A stretch of DNA of 64,000 nt from Dyella mobilis (GCF_016904945.1 NZ_JADIKF010000040.1:930001-994000); one strand, 5' to 3'; shown: positions 8,701 to 18,045, counted from the stretch's first letter. Made by a program: numbers and translations. Notes: generated from the sequence alone by a model not told the origin.

Positions 8701-8726
8701 GCTGCCGGAGCCTGTGCTCCGGCAGC
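8701..8726. terminator. GC-rich hairpin after kynU
   Basis: GCTGCCGGAGC and GCTCCGGCAGC form an 11-bp perfect stem with a CTGT loop, 5 bases after the kynU stop, between kynU and the convergent hemerythrin gene. No strong T-run is seen on either side. Confidence 0.6.
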
Positions 8727-8828
8727 ACCGATTTGCTCTCAGGCACCGGGCGCAGTGCTGCCCTTACCGCCTTTGCAAGCCTTGAAATCCCGCATCGCCT
8801 GCCGCCCGATCTGCCGCAGGCGATTTCG

Positions 8829-9239
8829 CTAGACCTGCTCGGCCAGCGGATAGAGTTCGCGATTTTCGCGTTGCACGCGCAGGTGCAATGCCTTGAACAC
8901 ATTATTGGCATCGTTGCGGAAACCTTCCGGATCCTGGCTGATTCGCGATGCCAGATTCCAGCGCGAAACGAAGCCCGCGTAGGCTTGCGCTAGATCGCCC
9001 ATTTCTTCCTGAAAGCGCTTGCCGGTTTCGGCAACCAGCGGATCGCCGGCACTCATGAGAGCCGGATACAGCACGCGATCCTCCGCCGCCAAATGCAGCT
9101 TGATCACCGAGCTCATACCGACCAGCTGCGCCAGAATTTTGTCCGCGTGTTCCTGCACACCCGTCTGGACCAGCTCGCGCAAAGCGGTGACTGCTGCGAG
9201 CAGATCCGCATGCTCGCGCTTGAACTTTTCGATGTTCAC
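8829..9239 (-). CDS. Hemerythrin domain protein
   Basis: 136 residues from a GTG start chosen because GGGGAGGG lies just upstream (a longer ATG frame adds 10 residues without a binding site). Four-helix pattern with likely di-iron ligands: EHADLL near the N-terminus, HLAAEDRVLYP, and HLRVQRENRELYP near the C-terminus. Members of this group bind O2 or NO or act in iron/nitrosative stress. It lies 66 bases after proA in the same direction and could be read through from the arg-pro cluster. After its TAG the same frame stays open for 29 more codons. Confidence 0.82.
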   Translation of the reverse strand: MNIEKFKREHADLLAAVTALRELVQTGVQEHADKILAQLVGMSSVIKLHLAAEDRVLYPALMSAGDPLVAETGKRFQEEMGDLAQAYAGFVSRWNLASRISQDPEGFRNDANNVFKALHLRVQRENRELYPLAEQV

Positions 9240-9305
9240 GTTTCCCTCCCCAGGTGGTTGTCCCGTCACCTGTATCGGCCCGAGGAAGCTGAACTGAAGC
9301 TTGCG

Positions 9306-10571
9306 CTAGTCTAAGCGGCTGGAAGGATGGCGCACCTGGCCCTCGCCGCGTACGACAAACCGCTCAACGGTAAGCGCCTCCGCCCCCATCGGGCCATAGG
9401 CATGCAGGCGGGTAGTGGAAATGCCGATCTCCGCGCCCAGGCCGAGCTCGCCGCCATCGGAGAAACGGGACGATGCGTTGACCATGACGACGGCCGAGCG
9501 AATGGCCTGTACGAACCGGCGCGCCGATTCGTCGTTGCGCGTCACGATAACCTCGGTGTGGTCAGACCCAAACCGCTGGATGTGGCCGATGGCTGCGCCC
9601 AGATCGTCCACCACGCGAATGGCCAGAATCAGATCTAGAAATTCCGCGGCATAGTCTTCCTCGGTGGCCGCGCGCATGCCCGGCACCAGAGTGCGGGAGC
9701 GTTCGCAGCCACGCAGTTCGACGCCGCGCTCTTCCAGCGCGGCTACCACCTTGGGCAGAAAGGACGCCGCGATGTCGCGATGGATCAACAGCGTTTCCAA
9801 CGCATTGCACACGCCCGGGCGAGACGTCTTGCCGTCGACCAGCAGATTCAGCGCTCGCGCTTCGTCGGCAGAAGCATCGACATACAGGTGGCAAACGCCC
9901 TTGTAGTGCTTGATGATCGGCACGCGCGCATGTTCGGCGACGAAACGGATCAGCCCCTCGCCTCCACGCGGAATGGCCAAGTCGATGATGTCGCTCAACT
10001 GCAGCAATTCCACCATGGTTTCGCGGCGCAAGTCCTCGATCAAGGTGAGTGCGGCAGCGGGAATGTCGCGTTGCTCCAGTACGTCACGCAGCACCTGGGC
10101 GATCGCCACATTCGAATGCAATGCCTCCGAGCCGCCGCGCAGGATGACGGCATTGCCGGCCATCAGGCACAGCGCCGCGGCATCGGCGGTGACGTTCGGG
10201 CGGGCTTCGTAAATCATCGCGATGACGCCCAGCGGAATGCGTACGCGCTCCACTTGCAGACCATTGGGACGAGTCTCCTGGCGCGTCACCAGCCCGACCG
10301 GATCGGGCAAGGCGGCAATCTCGCGCACCGCGTGCGCAATGGCTGCTACGCGCGAAGCATCCAGACGAAGGCGATCCAGCATGGCGCCTTGAACACCCTT
10401 GGCGGCCGCTTGCTGCAAATCGCGCGCATTGGCCGCAAGAATGGTTTCGCTGTGCGCATCGAGGGCAGCTGCCATGCCTCGCAACAGTTCGCGCTTGCTC
10501 TCGCCGTCAAGCGAGAACAACGTCTGGGCCGCATCGCGGCACGCCAATGCCAGGTTCCGAATGTCGCTCAC
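9306..10571 (-). CDS. proA: Gamma-glutamyl phosphate reductase
   Basis: 421 residues from a GTG overlapping the proB stop (GTGA). Aldehyde-dehydrogenase-like fold: EARPNVTADAAALCL, LRGGSEA, IPRGGEGLIRFV, HYKGVCHLYVD, catalytic Cys in SRPGVCNALETLL, and GPMGAEALT at the end. It reduces glutamyl 5-phosphate with NADPH to glutamate 5-semialdehyde, the second proline step. Translational coupling to proB fits the channelled labile intermediate. It is the last gene of the long arg-pro cluster unless the hemerythrin gene is co-transcribed. Confidence 0.96.
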   Translation of the reverse strand: MSDIRNLALACRDAAQTLFSLDGESKRELLRGMAAALDAHSETILAANARDLQQAAAKGVQGAMLDRLRLDASRVAAIAHAVREIAALPDPVGLVTRQETRPNGLQVERVRIPLGVIAMIYEARPNVTADAAALCLMAGNAVILRGGSEALHSNVAIAQVLRDVLEQRDIPAAALTLIEDLRRETMVELLQLSDIIDLAIPRGGEGLIRFVAEHARVPIIKHYKGVCHLYVDASADEARALNLLVDGKTSRPGVCNALETLLIHRDIAASFLPKVVAALEERGVELRGCERSRTLVPGMRAATEEDYAAEFLDLILAIRVVDDLGAAIGHIQRFGSDHTEVIVTRNDESARRFVQAIRSAVVMVNASSRFSDGGELGLGAEIGISTTRLHAYGPMGAEALTVERFVVRGEGQVRHPSSRLD

Positions 10572-11740
10572 GTGCTGGTTTCTCCCGCCTTCGTTTGCGG
10601 ATCCACGACTGTTGCCAGATCGTCGCGATGCACGATCTCGGCACCATAGCTGTAACCCAGTGCCGCTTCGATTTCCCGGCTGTGGCGGCCGGCCAGGCGG
10701 CGCACTTCCGCGGCACCGTATTGGCACAGGCCACGTGCGATTGCCCGGTCTCCGGCATCGACGATTTCCACCAGATCACCGCGGTGGAACTCACCCGACA
10801 CACCCAGGATACCCCCGGGCAAGAGCGATGCGCGCCCGCCAAGCAAGGCACGTGCGGCACCCGCATCGACACTGATGCGCCCGACACCGCCCGGCGCGTG
10901 ACGCAGCCAGTATTTGCGGGCCTGCATACGGTTGCCCGACACGTCTATCAACGTACCACGCAGCCGGTGGCTGGCAAGCGCTGCCACGGTGGCTTCGTCG
11001 CGGCCGCTGAACAACGCCGTGGGAATGCCGGCTGCCGCCGCCTTGTCGGCCGCCTGCAGCTTGGTCCGCATGCCGCCGGTGCCGACCGACGTGCCGCTTC
11101 CGCTGGCCATGGCAACGATATCTGCCGTGAGCTGCGGCACGTGGCCGATAGGCTGCGCATGCGGATCGCGTCGCGGATCGGCACTGTACAGCGCGTCCAC
11201 GTCCGAAGCGATCAGCAGCAGATCGGCATCGACCAGGGCGGCGACGATGGCGGCGAGGTTGTCGTTGTCGCCCAGCTTGAGCTCGTCCACCGCCACCGTG
11301 TCGTTTTCATTCACGACAGGCAGCACACCCAACGTCAGCAATTCGCGCAAGGTGGCACGCGCATTGAGATATCGGCGGCGGTTGCGCAGATCGTCGTGCG
11401 TCAGCAACACCTGCGCGACGGGACGATCCGACAAGCCCTGCCACAACGCAATCATGGGGGCCTGACCCAACGCGGCGAGCGCCTGGCGCGCGGCAAGATC
11501 GCCGTCCAACCGGGTTCGCTCGCGCATCAGGGCTCGTCCGGCAGCCACCGCGCCCGAGGATACCAGCACGACTTCGCGCCCTTCCTGGTGGCTCTTCTCG
11601 ACGAACGCAGCAAGCGCCTGCGCATAGCGCGGCGTCAATCCGCCGCCATCGGCGGCAAGCAGGTTGCTGCCGACCTTCAGTACGGCGCGGTGCCACGCAG
11701 GCAGCGCACGCTCGGGTAGCTGGCGTGCCGGCGCCGTCAC
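10568..11740 (-). CDS. proB: Glutamate 5-kinase with PUA domain
   Basis: 390 residues, GTG start overlapping the preceding cupin gene by GTGA. Amino-acid kinase domain first (VLKVGSNLL, LVSSGAVAAG, LPVVNENDTV, DNDNLAAIVA, GTGGMRTKLQAA), then a C-terminal PUA domain from about residue 285 (ISVDAGAARALL, LLPGGILGV, GLCQYGAAEV). It phosphorylates glutamate, the first and feedback-controlled step of proline synthesis. Placement behind the arginine genes couples the two glutamate-derived pathways. Confidence 0.96.
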   Translation of the reverse strand: MTAPARQLPERALPAWHRAVLKVGSNLLAADGGGLTPRYAQALAAFVEKSHQEGREVVLVSSGAVAAGRALMRERTRLDGDLAARQALAALGQAPMIALWQGLSDRPVAQVLLTHDDLRNRRRYLNARATLRELLTLGVLPVVNENDTVAVDELKLGDNDNLAAIVAALVDADLLLIASDVDALYSADPRRDPHAQPIGHVPQLTADIVAMASGSGTSVGTGGMRTKLQAADKAAAAGIPTALFSGRDEATVAALASHRLRGTLIDVSGNRMQARKYWLRHAPGGVGRISVDAGAARALLGGRASLLPGGILGVSGEFHRGDLVEIVDAGDRAIARGLCQYGAAEVRRLAGRHSREIEAALGYSYGAEIVHRDDLATVVDPQTKAGETST

Positions 11741-12099
11741 GTCGTGCCCTCTTCCGTCGGCGCGTCCACGCGATCTCCGTGACTGCGCGGCGCAGAGACC
11801 ACAATGAAACGCACGTCGGCATCGCTGTCGTTGCGCATCTGATGCGCGCTTTGCGGCGGTACGTGCAAGCCTTCGCCGCGGCGCAAGCGATGAAGCGTGC
11901 CTTCCACTTCCAATATCGCCTCGCCATCCAGCACGTAGAAAAACTGGCGTGCATGGAGGTGACGATGCCGCCGTTCAAAGCTTCCCGGGGGCATCCGTTC
12001 CTCGATCACGCTCAGATCGCCGGTGGCAAGCAGGTGCCAGCCATCGCAAGCCTGACCCCAGTGATAGTGCTCGGCGTTGGCGGTACTGACCGTGTCCAT
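11737..12099 (-). CDS. Small cupin protein in the arg-pro cluster
   Basis: 120 residues. Single cupin domain with RRHRHLHARQFFYVLDG (motif 1, His/His/Gln) and GLHVPPQSAHQM (motif 2), so a metal-binding beta-barrel is likely. The second of three candidate ATGs pairs is preferred (MDTVS) because GAGGGA then has 6-base spacing. It overlaps the end of neither argH nor more than four bases of proB, giving an argH-cupin-proB chain with nearly no gaps. No substrate is evident; the position suggests a sensor or small-molecule enzyme linked to arginine/proline metabolism, an inference only. Confidence 0.78.
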   Translation of the reverse strand: MDTVSTANAEHYHWGQACDGWHLLATGDLSVIEERMPPGSFERRHRHLHARQFFYVLDGEAILEVEGTLHRLRRGEGLHVPPQSAHQMRNDSDADVRFIVVSAPRSHGDRVDAPTEEGTT

Positions 12100-12109
12100 G
12101 GCCATTCCC

Positions 12110-13405
12110 TCAAGCGGCCAGATCGGCAAGCCGTTGCTTCAAGATGTCCAGGTGCAGATCGTTGCCCGCACCGGGCGAAGTGCGTGCGGCCAGGCTCTGC
12201 TCCGGCGTGCGACCCTGCCCCGCCGAACTGGCTGCAACTGCCGCCGCCCGATACGCATCGCGGAACGGCACGCCTGCGGCCGCCTGCTCAATGGCCACAT
12301 CGGTGGCATACATGGCCGGCTCGATGGCGGCTCGCATGGCCGCTTCGTTCCACTGCATGCGGGCAAGCAGGTCGGGCAGCAATTCCAGTGCGGCGAGCCC
12401 GTGCGTAACGCCGTGAAACAGCGATCCCTTGGAGAATTGCAGATCGCGTTGATAGCCCGAGGGCAGCGACAACAACTGCTCGATCTCGCAGCGCGACGCA
12501 GCCACTGTCGCATAGGAAGCACGTAGCAGTTCCACCACGTCGGGATTGCGCTTGTTGGGCATGATGGAGCTGCCGGTGGTGTATTCGGCGGGCAGCGAGA
12601 CGAAATTGAATTCCGCCGTGGTGAACAGCGATAGATCCCATGCAAGGCGACGCGCGTCGAGCATGGCGCTACCGAGGCTTTCCATCACCGCCATTTCGAA
12701 TTTGCCGCGCGAGAGCTGCGCATAGATGGGCGATACCTGCATGCGCGCAAAGCCCAATGCCTTGGTCGTGTGCTGGCGATCGAGAGGCAGGTTCACACCG
12801 TAGCCCGCGGCCGTGCCCAGCGGGTTGGCGTCGATCCACGCCGCGGTTTGCCGCGCGCGCCAGGCGTTGTCGACAAAGCCTTCGGCAAAGCCCGCAAACC
12901 ACATCGCCGTGGACGACACCACCGCACGTTGCAGATGGGTATAGCCCGGCAAGGGCAAGGCGGGCTGGGCTGCGCGCTGCAGGCATACTTCGGCGATGAT
13001 GCGACAATGATTTCCCAGCACCGCAAGCTGGTCTTTCAGCCACAGGCGCGTGGCAACCAGGATCTGGTCGTTGCGGCTCCGCCCGGTATGCACGCGACGG
13101 CCGGCGTCACCGAGGCGATCGGTCAAGCGTGCTTCGATGGCGGAGTGGCCGTCTTCGTAACGCTCGTCCAGCACGAAATGTCCCGCACGGAAATCTTCGG
13201 CCAATGCATCGAGCTCGCGTTTGAGATTCTGCATTTCCTCGGTACTGACCACACCGATGTGGGCGAGCCCTTCGACGTGCGCCTTGCTGGCCGTGATGTC
13301 GTGCAGAAAAAATTCGCGGTCCAGCAGCACGTCGTCGCCGGCCAGGAATTTCATGATCCGGGCATTGGTTTCGACGCCGGCTTTTTGCCAAAGGAGGTCG
13401 GTCAT
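12110..13405 (-). CDS. argH: Argininosuccinate lyase
   Basis: 431 residues; the ATG at MTDLLW is chosen over longer frames because the family core begins here. Fumarase/aspartase superfamily: ERYEDGHSAIEARL, HTGRSRNDQ, GYTHLQRA and the signature GSSIMPNKRNPD. It splits argininosuccinate into arginine and fumarate, the last arginine step. It follows argC across a 46-base gap containing a CCCTCT/AGAGGG hairpin. It is shorter than some gammaproteobacterial ArgH proteins (about 455-460) but the motifs are intact. Confidence 0.95.
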   Translation of the reverse strand: MTDLLWQKAGVETNARIMKFLAGDDVLLDREFFLHDITASKAHVEGLAHIGVVSTEEMQNLKRELDALAEDFRAGHFVLDERYEDGHSAIEARLTDRLGDAGRRVHTGRSRNDQILVATRLWLKDQLAVLGNHCRIIAEVCLQRAAQPALPLPGYTHLQRAVVSSTAMWFAGFAEGFVDNAWRARQTAAWIDANPLGTAAGYGVNLPLDRQHTTKALGFARMQVSPIYAQLSRGKFEMAVMESLGSAMLDARRLAWDLSLFTTAEFNFVSLPAEYTTGSSIMPNKRNPDVVELLRASYATVAASRCEIEQLLSLPSGYQRDLQFSKGSLFHGVTHGLAALELLPDLLARMQWNEAAMRAAIEPAMYATDVAIEQAAAGVPFRDAYRAAAVAASSAGQGRTPEQSLAARTSPGAGNDLHLDILKQRLADLAA

Positions 13406-13427
13406 GACGAAATTCTCTTTGCTTTGA

Positions 13428-13449
13428 CCCTCTTCCCAGAGGGAGAGGG
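13428..13449. repeat. CCCTCT/AGAGGG intercistronic hairpin
   Basis: Between argC and argH, CCCTCTTCCC and GGGAGAGGG pair with one bulged T. It resembles the element at 3371-3391. In an operon it could modulate mRNA stability or partial termination; no T-run follows. Confidence 0.55.
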
Positions 13450-13451
13450 GT

Positions 13452-14408
13452 TCAGTGGGCGGGAATGGCCGTGTATTCATCCACGCCGATGGCGCGATTG
13501 ATGTTCTGCATGGCTTGCGTTGCAGCCCCTTTGAGCAGGTTGTCCAGGGTAGCGACCACCACCACGCGCTTGCCATCGGACGACATCGCGAAACCGCCGA
13601 CCTCGACGTGGTGCTTGCCGGCGATCCGACTGACCCACGGTGCCTCATCCACTACGCGCACCAGCTTCTCGCTACCGTAGCGATGCTGGAACAGCGCCTG
13701 GATGTCTTCGCGCTTGTGTGCGCGCGACAAGTAGAGATTGGTGGTGACGGTCAAACCGCGAAAGTGCGGGGCAACGTGCGGCATGAATTCCACCGGGATG
13801 CCCAGGTGCCAACTGGCTTCCTTCTCGTGCACGTGGCCGGTCAGTGCATACGGCATCAGGTTGTCGCGCAGCAGTTCCGGATTGTTCTTGTCCGATGGCG
13901 TGGTGCCGGCACCGGAATAACCCGAAACGCCAAAACACACTGGCGGCGCGGCAAGCACATCCTTGAGCGGCGCGATGGAAAGCTGGATGGCGGTGGCATA
14001 GCAACCCGGATTGCTGATGCGCTTTTCACCGCGCCATTTGCCACGCGTGAGCTCCGGCAACCCGTAATACCATTGCTTGTCGAAGCGGTAATCCGCCGAC
14101 AAATCCACGATCACCGGATCCTTGCCCGCCGCATCGAAGGCTTCGACACAGGCCGCTGCCTTGCCGTTAGGCAGCGCCAGCACCACGATGTGGGCACCCA
14201 GGCCGGGAAGGTCTTCGTGTGCCGGCGAGCTGTAGCACAGATCCCCCCGGTACTCGGCGACGTGTGCATCCACGCGCTGGCCGTCCAGCTCGCGCGAGGA
14301 AACATACGCGAGCTCCAGCGAGGGATGGGCCGCCACCAACCGAATGAGTTCGGCCCCGGTGTGGCCGCGCGCGCCAACGATACCGATGCTTTTCTTGGAA
14401 TCAGCCAT
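13452..14408 (-). CDS. argC: N-acetyl-gamma-glutamyl-phosphate reductase
   Basis: 318 residues, type related to the bacterial NAGPR family: GIVGARGHTGAELIRL nucleotide fold, catalytic cysteine in ISNPGCYATAIQL, GYSGAGTTPSDKN and HVAPHFRGL. It reduces N-acetylglutamyl phosphate with NADPH to the semialdehyde, the step after the kinase. It starts 5 bases after the argB(A) stop, consistent with translational coupling. Confidence 0.95.
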   Translation of the reverse strand: MADSKKSIGIVGARGHTGAELIRLVAAHPSLELAYVSSRELDGQRVDAHVAEYRGDLCYSSPAHEDLPGLGAHIVVLALPNGKAAACVEAFDAAGKDPVIVDLSADYRFDKQWYYGLPELTRGKWRGEKRISNPGCYATAIQLSIAPLKDVLAAPPVCFGVSGYSGAGTTPSDKNNPELLRDNLMPYALTGHVHEKEASWHLGIPVEFMPHVAPHFRGLTVTTNLYLSRAHKREDIQALFQHRYGSEKLVRVVDEAPWVSRIAGKHHVEVGGFAMSSDGKRVVVVATLDNLLKGAATQAMQNINRAIGVDEYTAIPAH

Positions 14409-14413
14409 GTCGA

Positions 14414-15730
14414 TCAGTCCACCAGGGTGGGTTGGCGCACGGCGCAGTGAGCGACGCAGCGTGCGATGGTGTCGAATCCTTCCATGCCGTACCAGAACAC
14501 CTTCCAGCGTTCCTGCTTGTAGCAGCCATCCGATTCGGCGTAATAGAAAATATTGACCTGGTTGCCGTGGCGCGAGCGCCAGAACAGGCTGGGATTTTCC
14601 TCGCGCATGACCAGCCAGACTGCGCGCCCGAGGCCTTCGCCCTGGGCATCGTCGAGCACGGCGAACTTGTCCAGATAGACCAGGCCATCCTCGCAGGTGA
14701 GGATCATCGCCGCGCGGTAGTTCTCGCTGACGTAAACGCGATACGGCTGCGTGCGCTCGAAATAATTGTCGACCAGCTTGCGTCCGAAGCTCGACTCGAT
14801 CAGCTCGCGCATGCGCGCCAGATCGATACCTTCCCAGCTTTCATAGCGAAAGACTTTTTCACCGCGACGCACCAGGGTGCCGGAACCCTTGTGGGTGAAC
14901 AGTTCCTTGGCCAGCTCGGATGGGCGCGTGATCGACACCGAGGAGGTCAGCGGCAGGCTTTGCAGCAAGTCGGCAATCTGTTCGATCTTCACGCGCATGC
15001 CGCCGTTGATCCACGGTTGCGCGATCAGATGATCGAATTCGGTGCTCAGATTGATGGAGTCGATGATGCGCCCCTGATCATCGAGCAGGCCGCCGGTGCC
15101 GGTCAGGAAGATGATCTTGTACGGCTGCAGCACGCGCACCAGGTCATTGGCGGCGAAATCCGCGTTGATGTTCAGGAACTGGCCTTCATCCGTTTCGCCC
15201 AGGCTGGCGATCACCGGAATGGAGCCGGCGCGCAGGCTGGCCTCGATCGGCGCCAGGTTGATGCTGTCGACCTTGCCGACCATGCCGTAGGTTTCTTTGT
15301 CCAGGAAACTGGACATGAAGACCCCCGACGGCACCGAGGTGGCGCGCGTGTTCATCGCCTGCAGCGCTTCGACCAGGCGAAGGTTCTGCTGCTGGAACAC
15401 GCGCCGGACGATGCCCAAGGCCTTGGGCGAGGTCACGCGCAGGCCGTTGATGGTCTGCTTGGTGATGCCTGCGGCCTGCAGTTCTTCGTCGAGCTGCGGG
15501 CCGGCGCCGTGCAACACGATGGGCGTCAATCCGACCTGCTGCAGGAAGGTCAGCGAAGAAGTCAGGTCGGCGAGCTCATCGCGCAATACCGCACCGCCGA
15601 CCTTGACCACGGCGAAGCGCTTGGCGTCAAGCTGCGAAAAACGCTTGAGGTACTGCTGGATTTCCTTGGCGCTGCCCATCGCGGAGAGCAGGCGCACAAT
15701 GGTTTGACGGGTGTTCTTATGCGCTTCCAC
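14414..15730 (-). CDS. Bifunctional N-acetylglutamate synthase-kinase
   Basis: 438 residues from a GTG that overlaps the argE end by 14 bases; this start reproduces the length of the Xanthomonas campestris NAGS-K. The N-terminal amino-acid kinase domain (VVKVGGAVL, VLHGAGPQLD, LNINADFAANDL, FLTGTGGLLD, NGGMRVKIEQI) is followed from about residue 285 by a GNAT-type synthase domain (SENYRAAMIL, VLDDAQGEGLGRAVW, FWRSRHGNQVNIFYY). It makes N-acetylglutamate and then phosphorylates it, replacing separate ArgA and ArgB. This class is known to be arginine-inhibited and related to vertebrate NAGS. Confidence 0.95.
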   Translation of the reverse strand: MEAHKNTRQTIVRLLSAMGSAKEIQQYLKRFSQLDAKRFAVVKVGGAVLRDELADLTSSLTFLQQVGLTPIVLHGAGPQLDEELQAAGITKQTINGLRVTSPKALGIVRRVFQQQNLRLVEALQAMNTRATSVPSGVFMSSFLDKETYGMVGKVDSINLAPIEASLRAGSIPVIASLGETDEGQFLNINADFAANDLVRVLQPYKIIFLTGTGGLLDDQGRIIDSINLSTEFDHLIAQPWINGGMRVKIEQIADLLQSLPLTSSVSITRPSELAKELFTHKGSGTLVRRGEKVFRYESWEGIDLARMRELIESSFGRKLVDNYFERTQPYRVYVSENYRAAMILTCEDGLVYLDKFAVLDDAQGEGLGRAVWLVMREENPSLFWRSRHGNQVNIFYYAESDGCYKQERWKVFWYGMEGFDTIARCVAHCAVRQPTLVD

Positions 15731-16835
15731 GGTTGACGATCTCGTAAATGGTTTCGGCGTATTGCTGCAATTGATCCAAGGCAACCCATTCGTCGGCCGT
15801 ATGCGCCTGGGCAATGTCCCCGGGTCCGTAGACAAAGGAGATGTAGCCTCCGGCGGAGAACAAGGCGGACTCGGTCCAGAAATTCACCGCGTTGCCCACC
15901 GGAATGCCCAGTTCGTCGGCGACGTCGCGTGCGGCCAGGCGCCTGGTTTCGGCCGTGGCCGTATCGCCCGCGGGCAACGACACCCCGCGGAACAATTCGG
16001 CAAATTCCACGGGATGCAGCTCGACCAGCGTGCGAAAAGCCTCCAGCAGCTGATCCGGATTCATGCTCGGCAGCGGACGGAAGCCGAAACGGACATCGGC
16101 GGTCGGCGCAATCACATTCGCCTTGATGCCGCCTTCGACGCGACCGATGTTGAAGCGCAGCCCGGTCAGTCCGCCAAAACGTTCGTGTGCCTGGCGTTCG
16201 ACATAGTCCAGCGCTGCCGCGCCCCAGCGCATCGCCTGATGCAAGGCATTGTCGCTGGGACGCTGCTCGCCGGACGCATGCCCTGCCTGGCCTTGAAACC
16301 TCATCTGTACCGAATGAATGCCGCGGTGGGCGAGCACTGCTTCACCGCGGGTGGGTTCGGCGACGATGATCGCGTCGTAGGAATGGCCTTCTTTCAGAAA
16401 GGCGGCGATGCAGCGCGGATCGTTCGCCTCTTCGTCGGTGGACAACAGCAAAGCCAAGTCGCCTTGGCTGGCATTCGCGACCGCGAGCAGCGCGGCGGCG
16501 GCGCCCTTGATGTCGCAGGCACCCAGGCCGATGGCCCGGTCTTCGGTTACCAGCAACTCGTGCGGGTCGCGGCTCCAGTGCGGCGAATCGGGCACGGTAT
16601 CCAGATGCACGTTGAACAAATATTTCGGCTTGCCGCGCACCGCATACAAGGTCACCGCGCCTGCACCATGGTCTTCGACTTTCACCTGAAAGCCGGGCAG
16701 ATGCTCGCTCAGGTAGTCGAAGATGCCGCCGGTGCCGATTTCGCGCGGAGGATTGCGCGTGTCGAACGACACCAGCGCACGCAGATGCGCCAGCGTCGCG
16801 TCCAGCAGTGCGGCTCTAGCGAGTTCCGCACTCAT
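15717..16835 (-). CDS. argE: Acetylornithine/acetylcitrulline deacetylase (M20)
   Basis: 372 residues, ATG overlapping the argG stop (ATGA), with GAGG 7 bases upstream. M20 zinc hydrolase: LFNVHLDTVPDS (metal His and Asp), GACDIKGAAAALL (Asp), LLLSTDEEAND (Glu-Glu catalytic/metal pair), VAEPTRGEAV, and AHTADEW (His). In Xanthomonas the equivalent enzyme acts on N-acetylcitrulline, which is needed because carbamoylation happens on acetylornithine; with argF' in the same cluster that is the likely main substrate here. A longer ATG 6 codons upstream is less well placed. Confidence 0.93.
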   Translation of the reverse strand: MSAELARAALLDATLAHLRALVSFDTRNPPREIGTGGIFDYLSEHLPGFQVKVEDHGAGAVTLYAVRGKPKYLFNVHLDTVPDSPHWSRDPHELLVTEDRAIGLGACDIKGAAAALLAVANASQGDLALLLSTDEEANDPRCIAAFLKEGHSYDAIIVAEPTRGEAVLAHRGIHSVQMRFQGQAGHASGEQRPSDNALHQAMRWGAAALDYVERQAHERFGGLTGLRFNIGRVEGGIKANVIAPTADVRFGFRPLPSMNPDQLLEAFRTLVELHPVEFAELFRGVSLPAGDTATAETRRLAARDVADELGIPVGNAVNFWTESALFSAGGYISFVYGPGDIAQAHTADEWVALDQLQQYAETIYEIVNRGSA

Positions 16836-18022
16836 CGATTGACCTCGGCCCACAAGGTGCTGCTCATTCCGAACAGCTTGATGAAGCCTTCCGCCTCGGC
16901 CACGCCCCAGTCGGCCGCCTGCGCATAGGTGGCGCCCTTGGCATTGAGGATGTGCTTGGATTCGATCGCCACGGCGTTGACGATGCCACCGCTGGTTTCC
17001 AAGGTAACGTCGCCGTTGACGGTGGCCTGGCTGGACGCCAGGAAGGCTTCGAGGTCGGTTTTCAACGGATCGTGGAAGAAGCCTTCATAGACCAGTTCCA
17101 CCCACTTGCGCGCCACTTCGGGTTTGAAGCGGTTTTGCTGCTTGGTTAGCACCGCTTCCTCCAGGGCACGATGCGCGACCAGCAGCGCGGTCAGGCCGGG
17201 GGCTTCGAAAATGATGCGTCCCTTCAGGCCGATGGTGGTATCGCCGGTGTAAATGCCGCGGCCTACGCCATATTGCGCGAGCAGCGTATTGAGCTTGGCC
17301 AGCATCAGGTGGCCGACCATCTTTTCGCCGTCCAGTGCGACCGCTTCGCCGTTGACGAAGCTGATCTTCAGTTGCAGAGGCTTGGACGGCCATTCAGGGC
17401 GCGGCTTGCACCAGCCCACGGCACCTTCGCCCGGTGCCTGCCAGCGATCGATTTCGCCGCCGGACATGGTCAGGCCCAGCAGGTTTTCGTTGATGGTGTA
17501 GGCCTTCTGCTTGGCGCGCACGCCGAAACCCAGGTCTTCCAGGTACTTCTGCTCGTACGCGCGCACCTCGGTGTGTTCTTTCTGGATTTCGCGGATCGGT
17601 GCGACGATTTCATAGTCGCCCTGCGCCTTCACCGCCAGGTCGAAGCGCACCTGGTCGTTGCCCATGCCGGTGCAGCCGTGCGCGATGGCGCGGGTGCCCA
17701 GTTCGGCGCAACGCTTGAGCGCTGCGTCCACGATCAGGTAACGATCGGATACCAGCAAAGGATATTGCCCCTGATAGCCTTCGCCTGCCCAGGTGAACGG
17801 CTTGACGAAACCATTCCAGATCGCCGGGCCGCCATCGACGGTGACGTGGCTGGCGGCTTTCAGTTCCTTGGCGCGCGCCTCGATGTACGCCCGCTCTTCG
17901 GCGTCGACTCCGCCGGTATCGGCGAACACGGTATGTACCGCCCAGCCGCGCTCTTGCAAGTACGGAATGCAGAAACTGGTGTCGAGGCCACCGGAGAACG
18001 CGAGAACGATGTCTTTGCTCAT
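16832..18022 (-). CDS. argG: Argininosuccinate synthase
   Basis: 396 residues. ATP-pyrophosphatase loop AFSGGLDTSFCI, aspartate/citrulline-binding residues in GCTGMGNDQVRFD, APIREI and the ENLLGLTMSGGEID segment. It joins citrulline and aspartate at ATP cost. The sequence resembles the type found in Xanthomonas and Bacteroidetes rather than the short E. coli paralogue. It lies 23 bases after the OsmC gene and overlaps argE, so it is inside the arg operon. Confidence 0.95.
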   Translation of the reverse strand: MSKDIVLAFSGGLDTSFCIPYLQERGWAVHTVFADTGGVDAEERAYIEARAKELKAASHVTVDGGPAIWNGFVKPFTWAGEGYQGQYPLLVSDRYLIVDAALKRCAELGTRAIAHGCTGMGNDQVRFDLAVKAQGDYEIVAPIREIQKEHTEVRAYEQKYLEDLGFGVRAKQKAYTINENLLGLTMSGGEIDRWQAPGEGAVGWCKPRPEWPSKPLQLKISFVNGEAVALDGEKMVGHLMLAKLNTLLAQYGVGRGIYTGDTTIGLKGRIIFEAPGLTALLVAHRALEEAVLTKQQNRFKPEVARKWVELVYEGFFHDPLKTDLEAFLASSQATVNGDVTLETSGGIVNAVAIESKHILNAKGATYAQAADWGVAEAEGFIKLFGMSSTLWAEVNR

Positions 18023-18045
18023 GATGCGGGATCCAAAAAAGTTTT

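Noticed and set aside
14414..15835. Longer ATG start for the synthase-kinase gene
   Set aside because: It would overlap argE by over 100 bases; GTG 15730 matches the known family N-terminus.
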